From Actinomycetota bacterium (GTDB taxonomy: Bacteria > Actinomycetota > Acidimicrobiia > IMCC26256 > JACPCJ01), in NCBI GenBank assembly GCA_016179865.1, contig JACPCJ010000110.1, forward strand, positions 1-36,714: a stretch of 36,714 nucleotides of DNA, in the 5' to 3' direction. The translations under genes were made by a program, and so were the position numbers. A model generated the notes under the pieces. It searched no databases. It worked only from the letters and a program-made list of their open reading frames with translations, and was not told the DNA's origin. Below are positions 7,154-14,995 of the stretch, piece by piece; positions within the stretch are counted from its first letter, which is position 1, and each line of letters starts with the position of its first letter.

Positions 7154-8218
7154 ATGGAGCTGCCCGCGACGATGCCCGCCGCCGTGTACCACGCGCCCCA
7201 CGACGTACGCGTCGAGCAACTCCCGGTCCCCGAGGTGGGGCCCACCGACGTGCTCGCCGAGGTGGCGTGGTGCGGGGTGTGCGGGAGCGACCTGCACACC
7301 GTCATCGAGGGCTGGGCCAAGCCTGGAACCGTGGGCGGGCACGAGTGGTCGGGCACCGTCGTCGCCGCCGGCGCCGAGTCGGGCTGGGAAGTCGGCGACC
7401 AGATCGTCGGCGGGCCCGCCCCCACGTGCGGTGTATGCGAGCCGTGCCGGGCGGAGCGTCCCGCCCTGTGCGTCGACCGACCGACGCCCGGGACCGGCCG
7501 GTACCAAGGGGCCTTCGCCCGCTACAAGCTCCTCGACGGCACCGAGGCTCTGAAGGTGCCCGGCGGACTGGAGCTGCGGACGGCCGCCCTCGCCGAGCCC
7601 CTCGCCGTCGCCCTCCACGCCCTCACCCAGGGCTCGGTAGAGCCGGGCCAGCGCGTCCTGGTTTCGGGAGCGGGACCCATCGGCGCCCTCGTGGTGGCGG
7701 CCCTCGTCGCCAGGGGCATCGACGACGTGACCGTGAGCGAGCCCAGCTCCGTACGCCGCGACCTCGCCGCCCGCCTCGGCGCTACGACCATGAGCCCGGA
7801 GGATTTGGTCGTCCCGTCGATGGCGGAACCGATGCGCCTCCGGGAGGATCCCTTCGACGTGGCTTTCGAGTGTTCTGGCAAGGCCGTGGCGATGGAGGCC
7901 GTCCTGGCCCAGCTCGGGAAGGCCGGCCGCCTCGTGCTCGTCGGCGCCGGCATCGAGGCCCCCCGTTTCGACCCCAACCGGATCCTGCTCAACGAGTTGG
8001 TCATCACCGGCGCGTATGAGTACGACCTCGGTGGCTGCGACGACGCGCTGGCGCTGCTGGCGGGCGACGCCTTCCCCGTCGACGCGTTGATCGAGCCCCG
8101 CGATGTCCCCCTGTCAGGGCTGCTCGAGGCCTGCGAACGGCTCTTCCGGGGGGAAATCGCAGGGAAGGTGCTCGTCCTCCCCGGTGCGGGCGATAGAACA
8201 GGAGAAGCTCATGAGTGA
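7154..8218 (+). CDS. Zinc-dependent medium-chain alcohol dehydrogenase
   Basis: 354 residues. Catalytic zinc site: Cys40 in CGVCGSD and His63-Glu64 in GGHEW. Structural zinc site: Cys92, Cys95, Cys98 and Cys106. Rossmann motif GAGPIG at about 172-177 and an acidic residue at the end of the next strand (VSEPSS) favour NAD(H). It oxidises a secondary alcohol or polyol; the family also includes butanediol and sorbitol dehydrogenases. ATG 7154 fits the family start; an upstream in-frame TTG at 7115 would lie inside the operator. The stop overlaps the next gene, making it first in an operon with VOC, LLM and peroxiredoxin genes. Confidence 0.92.
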   Translation: MELPATMPAAVYHAPHDVRVEQLPVPEVGPTDVLAEVAWCGVCGSDLHTVIEGWAKPGTVGGHEWSGTVVAAGAESGWEVGDQIVGGPAPTCGVCEPCRAERPALCVDRPTPGTGRYQGAFARYKLLDGTEALKVPGGLELRTAALAEPLAVALHALTQGSVEPGQRVLVSGAGPIGALVVAALVARGIDDVTVSEPSSVRRDLAARLGATTMSPEDLVVPSMAEPMRLREDPFDVAFECSGKAVAMEAVLAQLGKAGRLVLVGAGIEAPRFDPNRILLNELVITGAYEYDLGGCDDALALLAGDAFPVDALIEPRDVPLSGLLEACERLFRGEIAGKVLVLPGAGDRTGEAHE

Positions 8219-8747
8219 TCGCCCTCCTCGCTTCAACCACGTCGCTTTGAGTCTCCCGCCCGACGCCCTCCGTGACGCAGGGCGCAAGGAGATCATCGAC
8301 TTCTACTCGTCGGTGTTCGGGTGGGACGAGCTGCCGACCCTCACCGAGGACCGGAAACGCCTCGTCCTCCAGGCTTACCGCTACGACCAGTTCGTATTCC
8401 TCGTCGCCGAAGACGCTCCGATGCAATCTCCCCGCATGGACCACTTCGGGATGGCCGTCCACTCGATGGAGCAGCTCGACGAGCTCCACGAGAAGGCGAA
8501 GCGGTGGAAGGAGGAACGCGACGACCGGGTGGACCTCATCGAGAAGCACGCCGACGACCACGGGGTCCTCAAGATCTGGAGCTTCTACGTCCGGCACCTG
8601 CTCCCGATGATGATCGAGGTGCAGTTCTACGAGATCGCCGAAGACGCCAAGGAGCTGGTGGACGAGTACAACCGCGAGGTGGCCGAGCGCCGGAAGCGGG
8701 ACGCATCAGAGGAGCCCGCGGAGCCTGAGGAGGAGCCGGCCGCGTGA
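8211..8747 (+). CDS. VOC (glyoxalase/dioxygenase-fold) family protein
   Basis: 178 residues. FNHVALSLPP, EIIDFYSSVFGW and later MDHFGMAVHSMEQLDEL are the strand-helix signatures of two paired VOC beta-alpha-beta modules; VQFYE is the last strand with its usual Glu. His and Glu at these places often bind a metal for extradiol ring cleavage, isomerisation or epimerisation. The C-terminus is an acidic Pro/Glu-rich tail. AGGAGA lies five bases before ATG 8211, and the gene overlaps both neighbours, so it is co-translated with the alcohol dehydrogenase and the LLM oxidoreductase. Confidence 0.85.
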   Translation: MSDRPPRFNHVALSLPPDALRDAGRKEIIDFYSSVFGWDELPTLTEDRKRLVLQAYRYDQFVFLVAEDAPMQSPRMDHFGMAVHSMEQLDELHEKAKRWKEERDDRVDLIEKHADDHGVLKIWSFYVRHLLPMMIEVQFYEIAEDAKELVDEYNREVAERRKRDASEEPAEPEEEPAA

Positions 8748-9715
8748 CGTTGAGATTCGGGGCCTTCGTGCCCCAGGGCTGGAAGCTGGAGTACACGGGC
8801 GTGGCCGCCGCCGACGCCTGGGCTCGGTCGGTCGAGGTGGCCCGGCTCGCCGAGTCGCTCGGCTACGACCACCTCTGGGTGTACGACCACGTCGAGACGG
8901 TGCCGCGCCGCGAGCCGACCCACGTGTTCGAGGCGTTCACGACACTGGCGGCCCTCTCGCAGGCGACCGAGAGAGTGCGGCTCGGGCAGATGGTCACCTG
9001 CGCTGCCTACCGAAACGCCGGGCTCCTGGCCAAGGAGGCGGCGTGCGTCGACGTCATGTCGGGCGGCCGCCTCATTCTCGGCCTGGGCGCCGGCTGGTAC
9101 GACCGCGAGTACCGGGCGTACGGGTGGACGTTCCCGCCCGCCCGCGAACGCCTCGCCATCCTCGAGGAGACGGTCCAAGCCGTCCGCCTCCTGTGGACAG
9201 AGGAGCGGGCCAGCTTCGACGGGGCCCACGTGCGACTCGACGGCGCACTCTGCGACCCCAAGCCCCTCCAGACCCTTCCGCCGGTGTGGATCGGGGGCGG
9301 CGGAGAAAAGGTGACGCTCCGCATCGCCGCCCGCCACGCCGACTGCACCAACTGGCAGGTGGGGATCGAGGGCTTCCGGCGCAAGAGCGACCTCCTTCGC
9401 CAGTACTCCGAGGAGGCAGGCCGCGACTTCGACGCCATCACGCGCACGCATGCACCGGACTGTCGCATCTTCGACGGCCCAGCCGACCTCACCGCCTGGC
9501 TCGCAAGCGACGGGGGTGGGCACTTGTGGGGGGCCGCACCCGACGACGACTACGTGCGAGACAACTTCGTCGGCACCGTCGAGGACGTCATCGAGAAGGT
9601 CCAGGCCTACGTGGACGCCGGAGCCCGGGAGTTCGTGCTCTGGTTCCGCGACTCTCCCTCCACCGAGTCCTTGGAGCGCTTCATCACCGAGGTCGCCCCC
9701 AAGGTGTCGATCTGA
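8744..9715 (+). CDS. LLM-class F420-dependent oxidoreductase
   Basis: 323 residues, a luciferase-like TIM barrel. SLGYDHLWVYDHVETVP, VRLGQMVTC, MSGGRLILGLGAGWYDREY and LPPVWIGGGGEKVTLRIAARHAD are the standard family stretches. Most actinobacterial members of this type use the deazaflavin F420; FMN is possible. It starts at GTG 8744, overlapping the VOC gene by four bases, and is followed after 13 bases by the putative selenoprotein, so redox chemistry in this operon may use both F420 and a selenol/thiol peroxidase. Confidence 0.9.
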   Translation: MTLRFGAFVPQGWKLEYTGVAAADAWARSVEVARLAESLGYDHLWVYDHVETVPRREPTHVFEAFTTLAALSQATERVRLGQMVTCAAYRNAGLLAKEAACVDVMSGGRLILGLGAGWYDREYRAYGWTFPPARERLAILEETVQAVRLLWTEERASFDGAHVRLDGALCDPKPLQTLPPVWIGGGGEKVTLRIAARHADCTNWQVGIEGFRRKSDLLRQYSEEAGRDFDAITRTHAPDCRIFDGPADLTAWLASDGGGHLWGAAPDDDYVRDNFVGTVEDVIEKVQAYVDAGAREFVLWFRDSPSTESLERFITEVAPKVSI

Positions 9716-9728
9716 GAGGGACGAGCCC

Positions 9729-10202
9729 GTGACCGTCCACAGCAGCACAGCTGGAAGCGGCTCGGCCGCACCGGAATTCGAACTCCCCGACTGGCGCGGC
9801 GGCAGCCAGTCGCTCGCTGACCTACGGGTCGCCGGTCCGGTGATCCTCACCTTCCTGCGGGGCTTCGCCTGACCGTTCTGCCGCCGGCACCTCTCGCAGT
9901 TGCGAGACCGACACGCAGACCTCGCCGCCGCCGGCGCCGCCGTCGTGGCGATCGCACCGCACACCGTCGAGGAGGCCGCCGCCTTCGCCGGCGAGCGTGA
10001 CTACCCGTTCCCGATGCTGTGTGATCCTGGCCTGGACGTGTTCCGCGCCTATGACGTGCAATCGAAGCTGGCCAGCCTCGGGCAGCGGCCGGCCGTCTTC
10101 GTCATCGACGCCGAAGGCGTGGTGCGGTTCGACTCGGTCGGCAGCCAGCAGTGGCAGATCCCCTCCGTCGACGAGCTGCTCGGGGTGCTCTCCGCTCTTT
10201 GA
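9729..10202 (+). CDS. Peroxiredoxin-like protein, putative selenoprotein (Sec48)
   Basis: Read through one in-frame TGA (9870-9872), this is a 157-residue AhpC/TSA thioredoxin-fold protein. Before the TGA: APEFELPDW and PVILTFLRGFA. After it: PFCRRHLSQLRDRH, then VVAIAPHTVEEAAAF, YPFPMLCDP, AYDVQSKLASLGQRPAVFVI and VGSQQWQIPS. The family has RGxWCPFCR here, so the TGA replaces exactly the first (peroxidatic) Cys of CPFC, and Cys51 is kept. Frame and homology continue on both sides, which argues against random decay. A SECIS-like hairpin follows at the right distance. Product: probable selenol peroxidase/reductase. Start GTG 9729, 13 bases after the LLM gene. A nonsense mutation remains the alternative; no sel genes are in the window to settle it. 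An ordinary gene caller would report only the part after 9872. Confidence 0.8.
9885..9910 (+). promoter_or_regulatory. Bacterial SECIS-like hairpin
   Basis: Six-base-pair upper stem TCTCGC/GCGAGA (9892-9897 with 9902-9907) closing a four-base AGTT loop, over a three-pair lower stem (9885-9887 with 9908-9910) with a CACC bulge. The loop begins 25 bases after the TGA and has G as its second base, followed by T. Known bacterial SECIS elements place the apical loop roughly 16-37 bases after the UGA with a G in the first two loop positions, so this fits. Confidence 0.65.
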
Positions 10203-10229
10203 CCGCGCCCCTGTGACACGCTTGCACGC

Positions 10230-11093
10230 GTGCAGGCCGAGGTCGTGGTCGACGGGATCCATTTCCCCGAGGGCCCGGTGTGGTGTCCCGACGGATCGCT
10301 CGTGGTCACGAGCGTGTCGGCGGGGGCGTTGTACCGCATCGACCTCGAAGCGGGCCGCGCTCATCTCTTCGCCGACACCGGCGGCGGCGCCAACGGCGGC
10401 GCCCTGGCGTCTGACGGCGGCTTCGTCGTCACCCAGAACGGCGGGATTGACCTCCGCGCCACCGGAGTCATCCCTGATGCACCGCCGTCGCGAAAGGCGA
10501 GCCCGGGGCTCCAGCGCGTCCTGCCCGACGGGTCGGTCGAATACCTGTGCGGAGAGGGATTCCATGCACCCAACGATCTCGCCGTCGCGTCCGACGGCAC
10601 CGTGTACTTCACTGACCCGGGGCACTTCCCGCCTCCCGAGCCCAGCATCGGGCGGGTCGTGGCGTACGCGCCCGACGGATCCGTGCGAACGGTGGGAGAG
10701 TCGTTCTGGTACTGCAACGGGATCGCCGTCGAACGGGCCGGAACGCTGGTCGTCGTCGAGCAGACCGGGCTCTTGCGGATGTCGACCGACGGGTCGGAGA
10801 GGGAGTGGGTAATCGAGGAGCTGGGCCCCGGTGCCGGTGACGGGTTCTGCCTCGATGCCGAGGGGCGGTTCTACGTGGCGTCCACGGTCGAACACGGAAT
10901 CCGGATCGTCGAGCCCAACGGCACGGTTGTTGACTTCCTCGACATTCCGGGCGACGGACTGACCACGAACTGCTGCTTCGGCGGCGACGACTTCCGCACG
11001 CTCTTCGCGACCGACGGGCTCCCGGGGCGCGTCGTCGCCTTCGAGGGCATGCCCACTCCCGGGCTCCCCCTCATCCCCTGGCCCGCTCCCTGA
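10230..11093 (+). CDS. SMP-30/gluconolactonase-like beta-propeller lactonase
   Basis: 287 residues from GTG 10230. A six-bladed propeller is suggested by repeats of the type PDGSLVV, SDGTVYFTD, DAEGRFYVAS. Metal-ligand positions of the SMP-30 family are present: Glu in FPEGPVWC, Asn in APNDLAV, Asn in CNGIAV and Asp in GDGFCLD. It likely hydrolyses a lactone. A 27-base gap follows the peroxiredoxin gene, so it may be the last gene of the operon starting at 7154. It ends just before hairpin repeat copy B. No ribosome site is obvious. Confidence 0.87.
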   Translation: MQAEVVVDGIHFPEGPVWCPDGSLVVTSVSAGALYRIDLEAGRAHLFADTGGGANGGALASDGGFVVTQNGGIDLRATGVIPDAPPSRKASPGLQRVLPDGSVEYLCGEGFHAPNDLAVASDGTVYFTDPGHFPPPEPSIGRVVAYAPDGSVRTVGESFWYCNGIAVERAGTLVVVEQTGLLRMSTDGSEREWVIEELGPGAGDGFCLDAEGRFYVASTVEHGIRIVEPNGTVVDFLDIPGDGLTTNCCFGGDDFRTLFATDGLPGRVVAFEGMPTPGLPLIPWPAP

Positions 11094-11100
11094 TCCTCCA

Positions 11101-11151
11101 GCGTCTGTGTCGCGTTACGGCGCGCATGCGCACCTAGCGCAACGCAGACGC
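11101..11151. repeat. Hairpin repeat copy B, probable bidirectional terminator
   Basis: Arms GCGTCTGTGTCGCGTTA (11101-11117) and TAGCGCAACGCAGACGC (11135-11151), with a 17-base loop containing GCGCATGCGC. Arms, loop length and flanks (CCTCC-GC before, CT-AG after) match copy A at 2866-2916. Again it occupies the gap between convergent genes (ends 11093 and 11159). Confidence 0.75.
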
Positions 11152-11158
11152 TGAGAAG

Positions 11159-12010
11159 TCAATCGCTCGGGCCGGCGAGGGCGGCGAAGGCTTCGGCCTG
11201 ATCGAGCCAATGGTCGAGCGAGTCGGAGCGAAAGCGCAGGTTGAGGATCGTCGCCCCGCAGTCGAGGTGGTGGTCGATGACGCGGCGGGCGCCGTCGGGG
11301 TCACCGGTGGGATCGAGGGGCGGTTCCGGAGCTAGCCCGACGTCGTCAGGCCGGCCGTGGCGAGCCAGCAGGTCGCGGACCGCCTCGGGCTCGAGGCCGA
11401 ACGGCGCCCACCCGGCCCCGAATTCCAGCGCCCGGCGTAGCGACCGGGCCGTACGGCCTCCGATCCAGATCGGCACCTTGTCTTGGACAGGCGTGGGGTC
11501 GACGGTGACGTCCTCGAAGCTCCAGTGCGGGCCGTGGTACCGCGGCTCTCGCGCCCCCCACGCCGCCTGGATGGCCCGGATGGCGTCGTCACCGCGCTCC
11601 CCGCGGCCGTCGAACGGGCGGCCGAGCATCTCGAACTCCTCCTCCAGCGACCCCACGCCGAGCCCGAGGATCACCCGGCCCCGGCTGGCCCGGTCCAAGG
11701 TCCCGTAGCGCTTCACGATCTCCAGGGGGTGGTGGTATCCGAGGACGAGGCAGAAGGTCGCGAGCCGCACGCGCTCGGTGATGGCGGCCACGTAGCCGAG
11801 GGTGACGGCCGGATCCCAGTAGCGCCGTCCCCGACGCTCCCCTGCCGCGTGCGGGATGGCGATGTGGTTCGACGCCGTCAGGTGGTGGTAGCCGAGGCGG
11901 TCGACGGCACGGGCGACGGTCTCCAGTTCATCGATCCCCGCCTCGTGCTCCCAGGGGTTGACGACCCGAGGATTGAGGAGAATGACCGGCGTGACGATGC
12001 CGTAACGCAT
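11159..12010 (-). CDS. LLM-class F420-dependent oxidoreductase
   Basis: 283 residues starting MRYGIVTPVILLNPR. Family stretches: RLGYHHLTASNHIAIP, RVRLATFCLVLGYHHPLEIVKR, LDRASRGRVILGLGVGSLEEEFEMLG and KVPIWIGGRTARSLRRALEFGAGW. It is a second, distinct F420-type enzyme, close in layout to TIGR03619-like proteins. No ribosome site precedes ATG 12010, but TATTGT eight bases upstream fits a leaderless -10 box. It is divergent from the gene at 12031 with only 20 bases between the two starts. No copy of the shared operator is seen here. Confidence 0.88.
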   Translation of the reverse strand: MRYGIVTPVILLNPRVVNPWEHEAGIDELETVARAVDRLGYHHLTASNHIAIPHAAGERRGRRYWDPAVTLGYVAAITERVRLATFCLVLGYHHPLEIVKRYGTLDRASRGRVILGLGVGSLEEEFEMLGRPFDGRGERGDDAIRAIQAAWGAREPRYHGPHWSFEDVTVDPTPVQDKVPIWIGGRTARSLRRALEFGAGWAPFGLEPEAVRDLLARHGRPDDVGLAPEPPLDPTGDPDGARRVIDHHLDCGATILNLRFRSDSLDHWLDQAEAFAALAGPSD

Positions 12011-12018
12011 GGGAGGGG

Positions 12019-12024
12019 ACAATA
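12019..12024 (-). promoter_or_regulatory. -10 box of a leaderless promoter
   Basis: On the minus strand TATTGT (TANNNT) lies eight bases before the ATG at 12010 and no Shine-Dalgarno sequence is present. The 20-base gap between divergent starts leaves no room for a conventional leader. Confidence 0.35.
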
Positions 12025-12030
12025 AGCGGC

Positions 12031-12714
12031 ATGGACGAACCGACGCCCTCCCTGACGCCCACCGACATCGCCCGCATGACCACGCCAGCGTGGGAACAGG
12101 CCAAGACCGCCATCGCCGCCGGTGACCTACCACGGGCGACGGCGCTCATCGACCGCGCTGTTGCCCAGTGGCGCAGCCTCCAGGACTACTCGATCAACTG
12201 GATCACGTCGCTCCTTTCATTCGTCGCCGACGAGATGGGCGAGGAGGCGGTGGAGCGAGCGCTACGCCGCACGGGCGAAGAGTTCGTGAAGCCCCGCCGC
12301 GACCCGGAGTGGGACGCCTGGACCGCCGCCGACCGGGCCAAGGCAATCGCCTCAGCGATGGTGGCGAACTTCGGCGAGTGCACGGTCGACGAAGACGACG
12401 AGAAGATCACGCTCGCCTTCCGCTGTGGGACCGGGGGCCGGCTCATCGACGAGGGAAAGTACGACGACCACGGTGGGCCCTACCGGACCCTACGCGAACC
12501 CGCCCCTCGCACCTTCATGCGCGGCGCCCTCCCCGTCTACTGCGCTCACTGCTCGGTGAACAACGAGATCCAGCCCGTCGAGTGGGGGCGGGCGCCGGTA
12601 ACCGTCGAGCACCCGCCGGAGAACCCCGGCGAGGTGTGTGTACACCACGTCTACAAGGACCAGGCCGCCATCCCCGACGAGGTCTACGTCCGGATCGGGA
12701 GGGCCCAGCGCTAG
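12031..12714 (+). CDS. Conserved-type hypothetical protein with Cys pair
   Basis: 227 residues, not recognised with certainty. The first 100 residues are helical (AWEQAKTAIAAGDLPRATALIDRAVAQWR). The second half has CTV (Cys117), RCGTGGRLID (Cys132), YCAHCSVNNE (Cys171, His173, Cys174) and VCVHHVYKD (Cys203, His206-207), a set that could bind a metal or cofactor. It has no signal peptide or membrane segment, so it is likely cytoplasmic. It is divergent from the LLM oxidoreductase at a 20-base distance and overlaps the convergent TfoX-N gene by four bases. The Cys/His spacing loosely recalls small-ligand or 4-vinyl-reductase-type sensor domains, but I would not assign a function. Confidence 0.7.
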   Translation: MDEPTPSLTPTDIARMTTPAWEQAKTAIAAGDLPRATALIDRAVAQWRSLQDYSINWITSLLSFVADEMGEEAVERALRRTGEEFVKPRRDPEWDAWTAADRAKAIASAMVANFGECTVDEDDEKITLAFRCGTGGRLIDEGKYDDHGGPYRTLREPAPRTFMRGALPVYCAHCSVNNEIQPVEWGRAPVTVEHPPENPGEVCVHHVYKDQAAIPDEVYVRIGRAQR

Positions 12715-13076
12715 CGCTTCTTCGGCGTCGCCCTCTTCTTCGGTGCCTGCTTGGGCGGGAGTGAGCGGGCGCAGGCGACGCCGAGCTTCACCCACATCTC
12801 GAAGTCGCCGTCATCGGCGAGCCCGCCCTTCCCGACCACCACCCAGCCCTTCATGGGCCGCCCCGTGAAGTCGAACTCCCGGGCATGCGGGCGGGTCAAG
12901 GCGTCGTGGTGAAGGTCGGCCCCGACCCGCACGACGAGGTCGTCGCCGATCACCCCGCAGCACATGTTTCCGGCGAGCATGAAGCCGATCCCGCCGAACA
13001 TCTCCCGCTCGGTGAGATCCTTCTCGGGGATCAGCTCATCGCGAATCCGCTCGGCGAGCTCCTCCGAATAGGCCAT
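12711..13076 (-). CDS. TfoX N-terminal domain protein
   Basis: 121 residues. MAYSEELAERIRDEL, TEREMFGGIGFMLAGNMCCGVIGDDLVVRV and GRPMKGWVVV match the TfoX-N fold, which in actinobacteria mostly occurs as small stand-alone proteins of unknown role rather than a competence regulator. The C-terminus is a Lys/Arg/Pro-rich tail (PPKQAPKKRATPKKR) that may bind nucleic acid. Its stop overlaps the stop of the convergent gene at 12714. Eight bases separate it from the upstream lipoprotein gene, suggesting co-transcription. Confidence 0.85.
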   Translation of the reverse strand: MAYSEELAERIRDELIPEKDLTEREMFGGIGFMLAGNMCCGVIGDDLVVRVGADLHHDALTRPHAREFDFTGRPMKGWVVVGKGGLADDGDFEMWVKLGVACARSLPPKQAPKKRATPKKR

Positions 13077-13084
13077 CGCCGCGC

Positions 13085-13681
13085 TTACCCGATCGACTTC
13101 GTCACCACTCGGCCGATGGTGACGAAGTCGTCCTCGGTCGGCTCCTCGGCAGCGGTCAGTTCGCCGCCGGGGAAGTTCAGGAAGATCGAGCCGCCGACAT
13201 CACCCGCCTTGAAGACGAGGTCGAGAATCTTTCCCTCGTCATTGCGCAAGAGATAGGCGCCATCGCCCACGCCCTCGACGGGCTCTTCGTCATTAAACAG
13301 GGCCGGGGCGTACACGATCGACGCCGGCGACAGCTCGACCTGGACCTCGAAGCGGTCGCCCCTGGCGAAGCAGGTGCGCTCCCCGTAGCTCTTGCCGTTG
13401 AAGCTCTCCTCGCTGTCTTCGGGCCCGTCGAATCCGCTGACCTCGCCGGCCACCTCGGCCAGGGCGTCGGGGTCGGACTGGAGCAGCGCGCAGGGATCGG
13501 GCAGCTCCACGGAGATGTCCTCGTCGTCGGCGGTGTCGGCGCTGTCGGCTTCTTCGTCACTCGTGTCCTCGGCAGCGTCGGTTTCGACCGTGGGCGGCGT
13601 GTCCTCGTCGCTGTCACAGGCCCCGAGCAGGAACAGTGCACCGATCAGGGCGGTCGCCGCCCCCCGCTGGTACATGCGCAT
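13085..13681 (-). CDS. Secreted lipoprotein, DUF3558-like
   Basis: 198 residues. Signal peptide with a lipobox: RGAATALIGALFLLGAC, so Cys about 21 is lipidated and the protein is anchored outside the membrane. A very acidic linker of Asp/Glu/Ser/Thr follows, then a globular domain beginning DPCALLQSDPDALAEVAG, with a second Cys in RTCFARGD, much like the actinobacterial DUF3558 lipoproteins. Function unknown. ATG 13681 is preceded at eight bases by GGGGGA; an upstream in-frame start would put the lipobox too far in. Confidence 0.8.
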   Translation of the reverse strand: MRMYQRGAATALIGALFLLGACDSDEDTPPTVETDAAEDTSDEEADSADTADDEDISVELPDPCALLQSDPDALAEVAGEVSGFDGPEDSEESFNGKSYGERTCFARGDRFEVQVELSPASIVYAPALFNDEEPVEGVGDGAYLLRNDEGKILDLVFKAGDVGGSIFLNFPGGELTAAEEPTEDDFVTIGRVVTKSIG

Positions 13682-13725
13682 CGCGTGTTCCCCCTTCGAG
13701 CTCGATGAGGGGGCCGACCGTCGGG

Positions 13726-14922
13726 TCACGAACTGACCGCCACCCGCAGTTCTTCCAGCCCCCGCAACACGAAATGGTCACGGTAGCGGACGTTCTCGGT
13801 GACCAACTCGACCGAAGGGAAGCGGGAGACGAGCGATCCGATGGCGACCTGTCCCTCCACCCTCGCCAGTGCGGCTCCCAGGCAGTAGTGCATGCCGTGG
13901 CTGAACGTGAGGTGGTGGTTGGGGTCGCGGGCGATGTCGAGGCGATGGGGATCGGCGAACTCGGCCGGGTCGTGATTGGCGGCGGCGAGGATGGTGAGGA
14001 CGGCCATGCCTTTCTCGACGACGAACCCGTTCACCTCGATGTCTTCCGTGGCCGTGCGGCCGGTGAGGTGGACGGGGCCGTCGTAACGGAGCAGCTCCTC
14101 GACCGCTGATCCGATCAACCCCGGCTGCTCGCGTAGCGCCCGGAGCTGGTCGGGGTGGCGCACGAGGGCGTGCATCCCGTTCCCGACGAGGTTCATCGTC
14201 GTCTCGTGACCCGCCACGAACAGGAGCAGGGTGGTGGAGCGGAGCTCGGCCTCGCTGAGCGTGTCGCCCTCCTCCTCGGCGGCGACGAGGGCCGACAGCA
14301 GGTCGTCGCCGGGGTGGGCCCGTCGCTCCTCGATGACGTCCCCGAGGTAAGCGATGATGTTCATCGCCCCACCGAGGGCCCGCACCCGCTCGTCGGGCGG
14401 AATGATTCCGTCGAGGAGGCGGGTGGCCGCCGCCGACCACTCGTGGAAAAGGTGGCGGTCTTCCTTGGGCACCCCGAGCATCTCGCAGATCACCGTGACC
14501 GGCACCTGGTAGCCGAGGTCGAGCACCACGTCGATCTCGCCCTTGTCGGCCGCCTCGTCGAGCAACCCGTCCACGATGCGCTGGATGCGCGCTCGCATCT
14601 CCTCCACCCGCCGGGGGGTGAAGGCCTTGCTGACGAGGCGGCGGATGCGGGTGTGGTCAGGCGGGTCGATGAAGAGGAGGACGTTCGAATCGGTCCCCGC
14701 GAGCTGGGTGCGCATGTCCTGGTCGTCGACCGGGACCTGCAGGCGGCGGTGACCGGGGTTGCTCGAGAACCGCGGGTCGCGGAGTACGGCTTCGCAGTCG
14801 GCGTGCCGGGTGAGGACGAACTCGTCCCACTCGGGCACATGGAGGACGGGCGCCTCCTCGCGCATGCGGTCATAGAGCACCTGAGGGTTGGCCCGGTGCT
14901 CGGGCGCGAGCAGGGTGACCAT
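13726..14922 (-). CDS. Cytochrome P450 monooxygenase
   Basis: 398 residues from ATG 14922, usual bacterial length. I-helix oxygen-binding FVAGHETTMN, K-helix EELLRYDGPV (ExxR), heme loop FSHGMHYCLGAALARVEG with the axial Cys. It hydroxylates an unactivated carbon, using ferredoxin or flavodoxin partners not seen nearby. An earlier in-frame ATG (15006) lies inside the operator at 14996-15011; the later start fits family N-termini (LLAPEHRANPQVLYDRMREEAPV). Divergent from a beta-oxidation-like operon and sharing its operator, so it probably performs an early hydroxylation in the same pathway. Confidence 0.92.
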   Translation of the reverse strand: MVTLLAPEHRANPQVLYDRMREEAPVLHVPEWDEFVLTRHADCEAVLRDPRFSSNPGHRRLQVPVDDQDMRTQLAGTDSNVLLFIDPPDHTRIRRLVSKAFTPRRVEEMRARIQRIVDGLLDEAADKGEIDVVLDLGYQVPVTVICEMLGVPKEDRHLFHEWSAAATRLLDGIIPPDERVRALGGAMNIIAYLGDVIEERRAHPGDDLLSALVAAEEEGDTLSEAELRSTTLLLFVAGHETTMNLVGNGMHALVRHPDQLRALREQPGLIGSAVEELLRYDGPVHLTGRTATEDIEVNGFVVEKGMAVLTILAAANHDPAEFADPHRLDIARDPNHHLTFSHGMHYCLGAALARVEGQVAIGSLVSRFPSVELVTENVRYRDHFVLRGLEELRVAVSS

Positions 14923-14995
14923 GGGCTCGAACCAGTCGACCGCCCGGGGCTCGACGCGCGCCCGGGTGTCGAGACTCGAACGGCCCGCTGAGCGG

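Noticed and set aside
9729-9872. Calling the peroxiredoxin a plain pseudogene truncated at the TGA
   Set aside because: The frame and family motifs continue after the TGA, which sits at the active-site Cys and is followed by a SECIS-like hairpin; Sec is the better reading, though not proven.
10214-10233. Operator half-site before the SMP-30 gene
   Set aside because: TGACACG is present, but the other half is missing and the spacing does not fit.
12711-13076. Competence regulator TfoX/Sxy
   Set aside because: Only the N-terminal domain is present and there is no competence gene nearby; named by domain only.
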